Assembly: GCA_903924445.1 (NCBI GenBank)
Contig: CAIYBQ010000128.1
Coordinates: 1 to 45,765, forward strand
DNA: 45,765 nucleotides
Reading direction: 5' to 3'
Source of the DNA: an uncultured Armatimonadota bacterium
GTDB taxonomy: Bacteria; Armatimonadota; Armatimonadia; Armatimonadales; Armatimonadaceae
The notes under the pieces are model-generated. The model was not told where the DNA came from. It saw only the letters and a list, made by a program, of their open reading frames with translations, and searched no databases. Shown in pieces: positions 26,501 to 37,500 of the stretch. Every line of letters begins with the position of its first letter. Position 1 is the first letter of the stretch. The position numbers and the translations under genes were made by a program.

Positions 26501-28514
26501 AAGTGGTGTCCGCTTCTCGAGCACACAGTCATTTGTCGTCTCGTATGTTCCTGCTGGTACACAGAATCCAGTAACGGTTGTTCTAACTCCGCTACCAGGA
26601 AGCGCTGGTGCACCGGTTACGACAACAGACGACGAAGATGGCTCGTCCTTGCGATCTGTCGGGGGAGCATACTCACCTGTGCTCTGGTACTACATCCTGC
26701 CTGGAGCGCCGACGTCATCTCCTACAGTTAGTGGTAACCATGTGTACTTCGCTATCGGACAGAACATCGTAGCCCTCGATGTTAACCCTGCCGAAACGGA
26801 TCCTTCCGTCCGTGTTGGATTTGGTGAGCAGGTTATCAACGTTGCAAGTTCCATCGTAAATTCCGCAACATCCCAACCATTGACAGTCTCAACAAATCAC
26901 CTTCGCTGGGTCAGAAATGCGGGTGCGGTCATCGCATCCCCACCGGTTGTCGGCGGAAATGTTGTTGCAGTATCTACAGCTGCGGGGCCCGTTGTCTTCC
27001 AGGCAAGCACAACTCTGGTCACCGATGCAAAGCGTATTTTGGAAGTTGGTGCGGATGGTGCAGCGACGTGGGTGATGGACGGAACGGTCGACACCGATGT
27101 TGTAGGCGGCGAAGTTCCGGTATACGATCCTAGCCTCCCGGATGGCATTGCCAATCCACCAGCAAATGGCCGACGTGCAGTTCGCCGAAGTCAGTTGGCA
27201 CGGCCATCGGTTGCACGAAAGCTCTCTGGACAGGACTACCTCATCGCTGACACCGGTAACAATCGTGTGTTACGAGTTGATCGCGGTGGGCGAATCCGCT
27301 GGGAATTGACTACGGTACGTGACACGTTTAAGATTCTGTCTTCCTCTGACAGTACATTGTTGAACAACCCGACGGATGTTCATCTGTCGCTTATTCCAAC
27401 CGCAGACCCGACTGACCCAACAAAGGCTCCGATCGGATATGAGGTTCACTATCTCATCGCTGATGCTGGCAACTACCGTGCAATTGAAGTTGTCGATTAC
27501 CGCGACCTCAATGGAAACATTCGTACCATTGGTGGTGATCGTGGTGAAGGTGTTGTTGTCTGGGTTTCCCGCCTCAAGTCCCGTGAAGGTAGAAACCTAC
27601 GGATTCAAAAGCTGCAGAGGATACAGACCAGCGTCGGCGGCGTTACAGGCATTCCACAAATCGTGGCGGTCGTCGCGAATGCTCAGACGGCAGGTGTCGG
27701 TGGGTTAGATATCGATTCGTCTGGCGGTGCCGTCATTCGACTCGAATATCGACCATACAACACGTTTACGGTGCTTCGTAATGCAGCCGGCGGAGTCCTC
27801 CCGCCTGCTCCATGGCCAGCATCAGGGACTCCATCGGGTTCCGGCTATCCGTGGCCAGCTGCGGCTGCAGGAGCATCCGCACAGACGACTGAACCAGTTC
27901 TGAACGGAACTGTCACCGCAACGATACAAGAGGTCGTCCTGCCAAATGGCGAGACGTATAAGATAACTTCTCCGACCTACTTCGAGCAGGTGACTTTGCC
28001 GAATGGCGTGGGTGGAACCAAGCCGGTTTACATGATTGCTGATGCCAATGGTGTGTATCAGATTGAAGATGGACCGATGGGACGGCGTATCGTTACCTGG
28101 TACTTCAATCAAAGCCATTACAATACGATGAACCTGAATCCGGCATTTAGTGCGGATGGCATCAATCCAAGACTGCTCGTGGTTCCGGGATTGCCAGCAA
28201 ATGAACTTCCAAGGTTCCAGCCGACGGCGATGCGAAGATTGCTGAATGGACGCTACCTGATCACGAATAGTGCGGTTGGCCAATCCTCGGTCTTCCAAAG
28301 TGGACAGTTCTCAGGTGAAGTTCTTGAGGTGATTCCTCAGTTCAACCCAGATGGCACCCCAAATGGTGGGCGCTTCGGCGGATTCTCCGTTCCACAGGTA
28401 ATCAGTCGACCTAATGGACTCGGCGTTGGACGCAATACAAACGTTCAGTGGATGGGCACAACATCCAATAACACATCACTAATCGACCAACCTCTCTTCG
28501 GAGATCGTCTGTGA
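23550..28514 (+). CDS. Giant exported beta-propeller protein (PilY1 position), first of two
   Basis: A predicted secreted protein of about 1654 residues. The N-terminus has a basic region and a hydrophobic signal (LIALAALSCLGTASSA). Near residues 155-330 a Rossmann-like domain (LLFVTNHRTVFLTPEDREKL, AGAVLWMEDCSR, GSGGVLITAGDSG) resembles DUF4159/ThuA-like domains. PQQ-type propeller blades follow, such as RVYVVEPSGLVRCVDARTL (near 541) and HVYFAIGQNIVALDVNP (near 1063). NHL-like repeats at the C-terminus include YLIADTGNNRVLRVDRGG (near 1230) and YLIADAGNYRAIEV. It occupies the place of pilY1 after the GspK/PilX-like gene. ATG 23550 has AGGA nine bases upstream; ATG 23523 overlaps the previous stop as TGATG and would add nine residues. 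Role inferred only: pilus-tip or surface adhesin. Confidence 0.78.
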   Translation: MQWLDRKITQVKAGWIATCSKGLIALAALSCLGTASSADITTYSTNKRVFKVGVLLVDSTGFNFATNPPAPLPGGPENPDPHVFYVADSRQDLKPANWELINPLAPKTVTSDIYARWSQPGTGRDQAHPYKVGQQVTKDMACYWEVKLSSASVADLAQFDLLFVTNHRTVFLTPEDREKLRKVVDAGAVLWMEDCSRMRLHPRAPFFLEDVQFTSGGGQGKPVVYMPGHPLLNQPYALSARDINRLGDANYGGGRAIASHRPGALLATDAPLLARPNPQVLHNVVGNSAVVSSTGEYLPYIAAGSYGSGGVLITAGDSGCDINDYVGGVNIGAGGNSGAYSGKNLWAAQSEDLRFVYNAIAWGSSSTSYRKNNRRVGASLEMVGAPLIDGFAVVPTSVDPAFSSVTSPLVTQGLTIASGVSGGVGFVRAYISQPSLAAGDRGLPDLIFGTAWDEVWRAPIGSAGVPSTPVSAQIYVGLPAPVEVVFVTLGDGTLARVPMQSKDDAGNLLALPVVETNAPVAIGSPSTYEKTAYNAAPAPVVFENRVYVVEPSGLVRCVDARTLTTLWWSHTEALNPSVTPKGTPTLGVSRQDVGQVGFGRRDASIASRSNGNTNDVMLYTPVVDADGNAHIYAYWLGTRHEVVRTDEGASGNYRTRVALDNSAPVNNRHYVALGRPEFITPRVRVYDSADAMNLGVLSTSYFGTFRADGSGFVEVRGTNGDVPVGPRPVISVDYDVMYVTEDATPPGLEEGIGARLGQPLVIPQLDVTPVSSGLDTVAMTNEDLLVFAVRQTNDRNGSGLTSIIGVNEQFSVGATKFRQNVAILEDVAPISAPVDRRVVTELPTLRNRLIFTGGISTSMGAILAPAWEGLTNVRIMGSPAVSADGISYVVAQATSVANNGTVSVMIALQMDKDVTLNLPEAYNPAYPVSVRQYNALTYPATGSDPVQTTTAILPANAVDNVVSSVQLTGDAKRGKITVTDMRHPSGVRFSSTQSFVVSYVPAGTQNPVTVVLTPLPGSAGAPVTTTDDEDGSSLRSVGGAYSPVLWYYILPGAPTSSPTVSGNHVYFAIGQNIVALDVNPAETDPSVRVGFGEQVINVASSIVNSATSQPLTVSTNHLRWVRNAGAVIASPPVVGGNVVAVSTAAGPVVFQASTTLVTDAKRILEVGADGAATWVMDGTVDTDVVGGEVPVYDPSLPDGIANPPANGRRAVRRSQLARPSVARKLSGQDYLIADTGNNRVLRVDRGGRIRWELTTVRDTFKILSSSDSTLLNNPTDVHLSLIPTADPTDPTKAPIGYEVHYLIADAGNYRAIEVVDYRDLNGNIRTIGGDRGEGVVVWVSRLKSREGRNLRIQKLQRIQTSVGGVTGIPQIVAVVANAQTAGVGGLDIDSSGGAVIRLEYRPYNTFTVLRNAAGGVLPPAPWPASGTPSGSGYPWPAAAAGASAQTTEPVLNGTVTATIQEVVLPNGETYKITSPTYFEQVTLPNGVGGTKPVYMIADANGVYQIEDGPMGRRIVTWYFNQSHYNTMNLNPAFSADGINPRLLVVPGLPANELPRFQPTAMRRLLNGRYLITNSAVGQSSVFQSGQFSGEVLEVIPQFNPDGTPNGGRFGGFSVPQVISRPNGLGVGRNTNVQWMGTTSNNTSLIDQPLFGDRL
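28500..28503 (+). promoter_or_regulatory. Ribosome binding site GGAG for the GTG start of the 3233-residue gene
   Basis: GGAG lies seven bases before GTG 28511, which overlaps the previous stop as GTGA. This supports the GTG start over ATG 28529. Confidence 0.8.
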
Positions 28515-31500
28515 GCCGTACAAATCGTATGAAAATCGAAACCCTTAATGCCCTCGTACGCACAGGATTCGCTGTAACCCTTTTTGGGACAGTGATAATC
28601 CCGGGTATGGCCCAGGAATTTACCCGGCCAAAACCGACAGCTACGAATCGGCCATCGATGCAGAATCCTGGCGGTAAAGCCCATGGTGGTAACAACAACC
28701 GTGGACGCCTTACAGGAGATTATCTCTGGGGTGTAACCAATGGAAACCGCACCTTTGATAAGCCTGTCTACAGTAGGGTTCCGCAGGAAACGATTGATTC
28801 TCCATTGTTTCTGGATGGCTGGACGTATCCGATAGCCCGTGCAGCTACCGGTGCCCGTGTTGGTCAAAACGCAACGGGCAGTATTCGTGACTTGTTGTTT
28901 CCGAGCGTCTTACTCGATAACGAAGCAACGGTCGGTATCGCGCCGATTAATGGCGCTACGGTTATCGCTCCGACCGGCAGAGTCGTCATTGGAGCCTCAT
29001 GGCTGACACCTGTTTCCGGTCCATCGACCCTGTTCACCGGGACGGTGTACCATCGCAAACAGGCAATCCAAAGGGCAAATGGTAACCCTGGAAATAACCC
29101 CACGGATGCCGGTAAGTTCAGCTGGTATCCATCGGTTGCGGGTGCTGCAGGATCGGTATCGCGGTATGCCATTCGGATCAAGATCCCACAATCTGCAAGT
29201 GACACCAGTGTTGAAGCCCGTGTCGCGGATGCCCGTTACGTTGTTTACTACCAAGTTCCAAACGGCAGCGGTGGCTTTACGCGTGCATCCAAGGTCTGTT
29301 ACGTCAGTCAACGAACGGCAGGCAGTTTTTATCTGAGTGGAACAGATGGCCAACCAGCCTACTTCCCGATGTTCTCTGATGCGACATACGGAGCTGGCGG
29401 AACCTATGCAAATGGGGGAGCGTTCGCGGATGGAACATTCCGTGCACGTGTTGAGCTCGATGCGACCACCGAATCACCGGCCGCTAATACATTCGTAATC
29501 GCCGATCAGGTCGAGTTTGTACAACGCCCACAAGCTGTCAAGGCAACTCCTACATTGGTTCCACCGCATGGTGGACGTAAGGTTGATACCGAACAGACTG
29601 GGTTTACGCCGAATAACTATTTTCAGCCGTTGGCATCAGCAACCTATACGATCGCAGACTTTATCAACAACCCGCTTGATCCCAGTTTTACAACGGGTAC
29701 GGCTACGATTGACGCAACAAACATCTCGACCATATTCTGGGGACCAGAATCAACAGTTCAACCTCTGAATGGGACGTCTGCGGTTGCTCCTGTAGATGCA
29801 ATCAATCACCGGGCATACCAGGATGGTTCTGGTAACCTGCTTCCATTCTTCTCGCACATGCAGGTCTTGGTTCCACGGACAGACTACATCGTTGATCCGG
29901 AAACAGGGGTTCCTACGGCGAGCAGCGATGGTACAAAGTCCATCGAACTTGGATCTATTCACTCCGTTGACTGGCTTACGGGGACACCAATCTGGCGATT
30001 TCCAGACCGCTCCTACATGCCTGGCGGTTTTCGAAACCCACAGGTTGGTACCGATATCGCGAACAAACCTGTCTATCAGATTCCAGGGATTGTCTCCTAC
30101 GATGTCAACAACGATGGAACCATCGTGGATGAGGAAGTCTTTATCGGCTCCCACGGTGACAACAACAATGGTGGCATCGCTGCGAGTGTGACGATCGTTC
30201 CGGGTATCGCAGTGCGAGGTCAGGTTCAGGTCCCGGTTCGAAATGCAAGTGGCGTAATCACTGGAACAACGGCAGCTCCACGCGGGCGCTACTTTGTTGA
30301 GCAAACGGTTCCAACACCGGGCTTTGCACCAGTTCTCAATACGGTTGCTTTTGTTACGGCCAACAATGGTGTGGTCTATGCGATTGACCCGTATGGCAAC
30401 AACGACTCCCGTTATCTTCCAAATGCGGACACAGCCATTCTTGGTACGTATCGCTACGGCTCCACAAACGTTCTCTGGACATTCTCACCTGAGAGTGCAG
30501 ACAGAGGAACAACGGGAACGCGTGCAGAGACATTAGAGCTTTACAACCGTCGCCTAAAGACGGAAGTTCCTGTCCCTGGGCCGTTTGGTAGTGCTGCACC
30601 TGTTGTCGCTTGGGCAAAGGCTGATACTGACCCGACATTGAACCTTCTTACAGACGAACCGCGTTTGTTTGTAGGAAACCAAAATGGAAATGTCTATGCA
30701 TTGGATGCCCGTGCTGATGCAGGCGTCAATGCTGTTTCGAATACGCTGAATGCGTTGCCATACCGCAAGGGACAACAAACCTACAATCCGAAACATCTCG
30801 CGAATAGCTTGGTCGTGCAGACTGATCCGCACCGCGCTGAACTCAAGTGGTGGTTTGAAACACTCGGTGCCATCAATGCATCTGTTGCAGTTTCCGAAGT
30901 ACCTGCGGCGAGAACGGCTCCAGCAACGGTTACTGCATCGAAGGGTGTTTATGTAACGACTGGAGAAGGTCGCGTTTACGCATTGGACTTTGATGGTCCT
31001 GTGACCAAGGCCGATCATGATGCAAACATGGTTTGGGATGGAACTGCTGGTGACTCACTGACAGCGGGAACTGCGCCGTCATTACCACCTACTGCAGGAT
31101 CCGCTGCCGCACTTAATGACAACATCAGGTTTAGGAATGCTGTGGCCGCACTTTCCGGTGCACGTCCAGACTTTACCGAGGGAACGATTCGACCGCGCTG
31201 GACATATCCAAACCGTTACCGTGATATCTCCGGCACCGACAACAAACTGACGGATCCGATTGATGCATCGACGGTTTACCCTGGAGCGAAGCTTGCTGAG
31301 CCAAGTACGGTTGCCGGACCTATCTACTCGGCACCAGTCCTCCTTGACTTCCCGTTCCTGGATCCAGACACGGCGACACTTTCCGGGGTACGACGTTACG
31401 TTGTTGTTTCGACAAACGACTTGAATGCCGACTCTCCTGATAGCCCACGTCAAGGTCGGTTGCTGTTGCTTGATCAGGAAGGTGACCGCAAGGATTTCCT

Positions 31501-34500
31501 TACTAACCCGATGCCTACCAAGGCATCAGCGGCAGTCGTTCCGCCCGCGAAGCCCGTGGCTGCAGCTGGTGCAACGATTTATTCTCAGCCCATCGATCAA
31601 TACGTCTCAAAGTTAGGTGCTTTTGGTCGGGCGACACCTGCCTGGACCTATCGGCATCAGTTTGACACTTACACGGCAGGTGTCCCGAGTATTGCAAAGC
31701 GGAATGCTCCTGTAGCCACCGGAGTTACGGGTAGCCCTGCTTATCGAACATTACCGACGATCTTTGTTGGTGGCATCGGGCGTGTCTATGCAATCGATCT
31801 CGATCCAGCGACTGGTCTTTTCCTACGCTGGCGTGGAACAGCTGCTGATCAGCTGACAACATTGCCTACCGGCGCAGTGATTCCATCGGAAGAGGGTGCA
31901 ACGGATCGTCTAAACCCCAATGATCCACTCAACCCGTCAAACCCATTGTTTAACGTTGGTGATCGCCTGACGAAGCGGCTCGGATTCAAACGTATCCTTG
32001 CAAGGACGGTTCCTCTCCTTGGGGATCGATCGGCCATCGATGGTGACTTGGTTGTTACGGGTGGACCACTAATCAATCGCAGCAATGCGGAAGCACGTAC
32101 TGCGGCTGCGACATTGACTGGACGCGGAGCTGGAACGACAACCCCTGTGGATGTCTCCCTCACAACATCACCTCTACGCCCAAGCGTTCCATTGATTCCA
32201 ACGGATGATGCGCCATCGAGTGTTTACGTGATGCGTTCGACTGCGACTGGTGCATACGCACCATTCGGTTACGACATTACATCGGTGTTGTTTGCAGACA
32301 GTGTGTTCCCGGTCTTTGACTTCACTGGAATGTATGCCAATCAGGATGTCGATGATCCGCTGAGCACAACACGCGGAACGTTGCCATCGACGACGGCGGC
32401 TCCAGCGCTGGCATCGGGTACTCCGGAGAACACTGCCTATCAGTATCCAAGTTTGTTTGTAACCAGTCGTGATGGCTACCTCCACGAGCTGAGCACAAAC
32501 CTTGAAGGCGAAGATCTATCGCTGCCATCGGTTGTAACCAATCCTGGTGAAACAACAGCGGCACTGGGATGGGCGACGACGGAAGACCCGGAACGCTTCA
32601 ATGATCTCCATGTCTACCTTGTAACTAGGATGGGGCCGGGCGGTCAGGGTTCCGGCATAACAGCCGTTACGAATGCGTATTTCCCTGGTCGAGATTCGGA
32701 CTATGCGAAGTCCCGTGGTATTCAGCAAAAGCTGCGTACGGACGGAACAGCCTACTTCCGTTTTTATCCGCCACAGGAACCAGTTGTGGTTGGGCAAACG
32801 CCAGACTACGGAGATAATGCACGACCAAACCTCAAGCCACGCGGTCTCTATCGCCAGCTGGTTTCGGCGGTGTTTTTCCCGAAGGATACCAATACGGGAG
32901 CCACCGGCTTCCCATTGGATCAACGTGGACTCTTCTACGACAAGCGTTTCCGGACAGCGGCTGGAACGAATGCGAATGAAGGTGGATTGGTAAAGCTTCC
33001 CGGCTACTCGGCCATGGGTGAAGTCACGGGCGCAACCGCCTTCAATCCGCAAGGACCAGAATCCGATAGTGAGCGCGCGGCTGCAAACACATCGCTTGCT
33101 CCGGGAATCCTTGCAGCGCCAAGTGCAAATGTAAACCCAAGTGGTCAAAACGCAACGTGGGTCTATGTTGCTGGTGATGACGGTCTGCTGTACGCATATA
33201 CCCCTGTGTATGCGAAGCGCCTCGGTGGTATTGCATCCGGGTTTGTCGGCGGGACAATTGTTCGTCGCGTCGATCCTGGTGAAGGTCAAGTTAAGGTCGA
33301 CATCTTCGATGCCGCTGACTTCCAGACCTTGTTTGCCGCGGCCCAAAGCGGGTCGCCACTACGTCCACGCCGTGACGGTGAAGCAGCGACTGCGCCAAGT
33401 ACGAGCAATATTGTGTCCCGTACAGCAAAGGGTAAGCGGCCATTCTTTGAGTGGGGTGAGTCTATTCCGATTGTTATCTGGGATGTAACGGTACGTAAGT
33501 CGTTTGACTCATCGACACCAGCACCCTCGATTCCAAACATTCCAGCAAGCTTCCAGGTCACTGTGCGGTTGACGCCACGCGGTGGAAATTCGATTACGCG
33601 AACGCTGAATCTCGCGATGTCAGGACCTACCGTCTCGGTTTATCCTTACGATCGTGAGTACACGGTTCCTCCGATTGACACACCTGCTGGGCATGTGCCA
33701 GCGGCACTTGGGATAGCGTTTGCTGACTTCCGAATCGATGGAACAAGCGGACTTCCTATCGGACCAGGAACACCTATCGATGTCCAAGTAACGGTTGGTC
33801 CTCCACTGACCGTTCCAGGTTCAGATCCTCGTACTGGTCCTCAAGTTATTGTTCAGGTTGTGGGTGGAGCGTTTGAGGCACAGATTCTCAATCGCACCAA
33901 TCCACTTTTCTGGGCGGCTAACCCTCTCGGTGTACAGGGCTTCCTGATGGACACCGTGAGCACCGCGAATGGAGTTGCTCCAGTCTTGGTAGGTAAGCCA
34001 TCAGGTGATCCTCTCGCTGGTGGTATCGGACCATTCCGTACGGGTGACAACGCCAAGGCCTTGTATCCATCCGCTGGCGCGACACTGGTCGACCCGGATA
34101 GAGCTGGTTCCGAATATAGCCAAGCACTTGGAAATGGAAATGTGATTGAGCGTATCGATGCCGATCAGTTCCTCTCCGATGGTGTTGGTGGGCGACGACG
34201 TAACACTCGGTTTGGTTTACGCTTGCGGGATGCAGCCGGGGCAGATGACCTTTCCTACTACGTGCCGGTCGCAGCGAGCGCAGGCTACATCAACCATGGC
34301 CGTACAGGCTCATCGGATGTGTCTGCAAATCAACGTAACCTTCGCATCGTCAACCGTTCACTAATGGGCTCCCTGAGCAATGTTCGTGCAGAAGTTCTCG
34401 ATGACCTTATCTGGCGATGGTGGCCGGCAAACTTGCCGAATGCTGATTCTGGAACGGACAATGTCCGCCGGACGCCAATCGGAATGGGCGTGGATGGACG

Positions 34501-37500
34501 TATCAATCCATTGCCTTGGGAAACAGTCGTGACTGAGGCCCAGCCATGGAAGCGCAAGGCGCTGACTGCGGCAACGGGTTCCATCATGGCACTCGGAAAC
34601 CTTAGCCCTGACTACACAGACATCAGTGCAGCATCCGCATCGAATCAAGGCCGACAGGCTGTGTCGATTGTTATCAACGGTACCGATGCGGTCACCGGTG
34701 GAGCATCCGTGTTTGCTGGTGGTCAAGACCTTCAGACAAACACAAATCCTGGCTACGTGACAAACCCATTGGGAGCTGCTGCTAGTGCATCGGCTGCTAT
34801 CAATGTCAAGGTGCCGCGGTACCAGCCAGCCAACTTGGTCGCGATGCATTCGTTGACATCCACGTATGAGTTGCCAAGTAGCATTGACGGAGCAACGATT
34901 ACGACGGCAGATGGTCGTGTCCAGCTTCCACGTGGACTTGCCAACCGTGAACTACGTAAGTGGACCGGTGGTAGCTTCAATGGTGAGAAGGCAATCACGC
35001 CGTTCGGTTACACAAGTCGTGTCCGAATGTATGTGGATGCGAACGGTAATGGAATCTGGGATGCTCAGAGTGGCGAAGAGCCATACCGCATCGTCGAAGT
35101 CTGGATGGGCGTTCCTGTCGACATGGGGCTGCGTGCAGCTGAAACACCTGTTGATCTTGGTGGGCTGCCTGGCGGCTTCGGTATCCAAAATGGTGTTCTT
35201 GGCTACGGTGGAACGATTCTAAGCGGTGAGCAAGCAGGCTTTGCGCCTCCGCCACTTCGTGCACCATATGCACCATTCTTCCGTCCGGTAACGATTCAGA
35301 ACACGGGAAATGTCAACCTTTGGAACCTCCGCGCATCACAGCGCATCGAGACACCAGGGTCGGCGACGGCAGGTGCGGGTACAAACTACTATCTCTTCGG
35401 AATGCGAAGCGAGCTCGTTGACCCACGCTTTGGTATTCTCGCCTTCGGTGCGGATCCTAATGGGAACTTGCCACTGGCTAACTTGATGCCGCAGGTGGTG
35501 ACATCGCTGGATAAGACATTCGACAACGCATGGCTTCAGTGGATGCAAACCAATCCTGATCCGGTCTTCCGTGCAACGATGGACTACGACCTCGGTGGCC
35601 AAACCGTCTTCCAACGGTATTACCAACCGCTTGCGGGACGTCATACGCTCCACAAGGCTCAGCCGAACGCAGCGAACCCATCGGTGCTTGGTATTCCTGA
35701 CCTTCCTGGTGCACAAAACCTGTTGCCATATGGTTACGTTGCTCCTGAAGCAGCAAAGCCGATGGTCGGAATCGCAGTTCCACACGGTACGCCGACCGGG
35801 GTTTACTCAAGCCGGTACGCAAACCGTAATGGTGCACCACCTCAGCTAGGCGTCTTCGAGGACCATGACACTGATCCGACGAGAAACTATGCAGCGGTTC
35901 CTGTTCTGCAACCAGATGGCACCATCTCGATTGCTGGACCGACATACCGTGGCATCAATGGCGTCGACAGTAACCTCAACTTCGTCTACCCAGGCGCTCA
36001 GCCTATCTTCCCGGTAGCTGGCGAAACCGTCCTTCGCGGACGGACTGGCATCACGAATGCAGCAGGTGCTGTTGTCGGTGTTGAATATCAGCCACACACT
36101 AACCCGTCGATGGAGTTGAAGGTAACCGTTTCAGAGAGCTCGATCACTGGTCAGGTTCCTGACTTTGATCTCAGCGCTCAGGTTGCGAACGGCCAGCTGC
36201 CCGGTATTGATGTGTTCCCGATTCTGGATGCCGCCCGGCGACCAGCATCGGCCATCAGCCCTGCGACGTACCGCTCGGCCAATGGACGGATTAACGTCTA
36301 CTTCTCGCGCAATGCAGATGCAAACGGAGTTGCTTTGACCGGTGTCGGTGACCCAGTAAAGCTGTTCCATTCGCATATGAACTGGAATCCAACACTGGGA
36401 ACGTTCGTGGCTGCCGACTTTGGAACGCCTGTTGCTGATCCATCGCTGAACACGGGACGCTGGTTTACAGCACCTACGATTATCAATGGAACTGCTGACT
36501 TGCGGGAAAGCAATACGGCTCCGTATGTGCTCCAAACGTCACCAACGCAGACCAATGCGCTCCTCGTCTGGGCGAACAGCCGTCAAGCGTCCGGAGGGGA
36601 CATCCTCGACACGATCATGTATTCTCGCCTCGATGCCAATGGCGTTCCGTCATCGGTGAACCCATGGTTTGTCAATGGTGATCCTGAAGTACGTCGGTTT
36701 AGTCCAAAGGTCGCCTTTGATTCTGGTACGAATACATCGATGCTTGTCTTCCACGGAGGAGTTCCTGGGAAGTGGCGGTTAATGTACTCTGGCCGGGGAT
36801 CCGATGGCGCTGGTGTTCCAACAGATACCGCTCCGGATGGCGCTGGTCGTCAGCTTGGTGAACAGGTTCTGTCGCTTCCAGATTCGATCGTGAGCGCTAG
36901 CGAGCCGTTTGCTACATTCCGCCGGATGGTTCGCCATAACAATGGTGCATCACCGGTCTTGGATGTTGTCTTTACAGGAACTGTCCGTACGGATGCAAAC
37001 CCTGATCTCTACATGGCCCGCTACCTAATGCTGGGTAATGGTCGACGGTCGCGACTTGCGCCGGCTGACCTTCCACAGATTACAAATGAGCTTCTTGTTC
37101 AGGAAGGTCGTGAGCTTCTCTGGAAGGCACGTCACATTGCATGGACGAGCAACCTGGACGATCAAGCATCCCTTCCTGTGGTGCGTTTGGCTAAGTCCGA
37201 TGGAACATCCATCACGACAAACGCCACACGGTGGCAATACGATGCAGCAACCAAGGTTCTGTATCAGGCCATCGCGCAGCCAACCGGTGTGATGTACATC
37301 TATGCGGATGCAACCGCTGGTGTGATTCGCTTCCGCGGCGTGGGGACACCAACAAGTCGTGATCAGGTGTTTGCATCCTATCAACCGAGGCTCTATCGCC
37401 TCACGGCAGATGATGCAGCAGACACAGGCGTAACGGTCGTCAACGACAACCGGACGCTGGCTGCAGGAACTGGTTCCTACAGTGGCATCGTTCGTCGGCC

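Noticed and set aside
32516..33346. Antisense open frame of 276 codons inside the 3233-residue gene
   Set aside because: Same antisense composition, with no motif or promoter.
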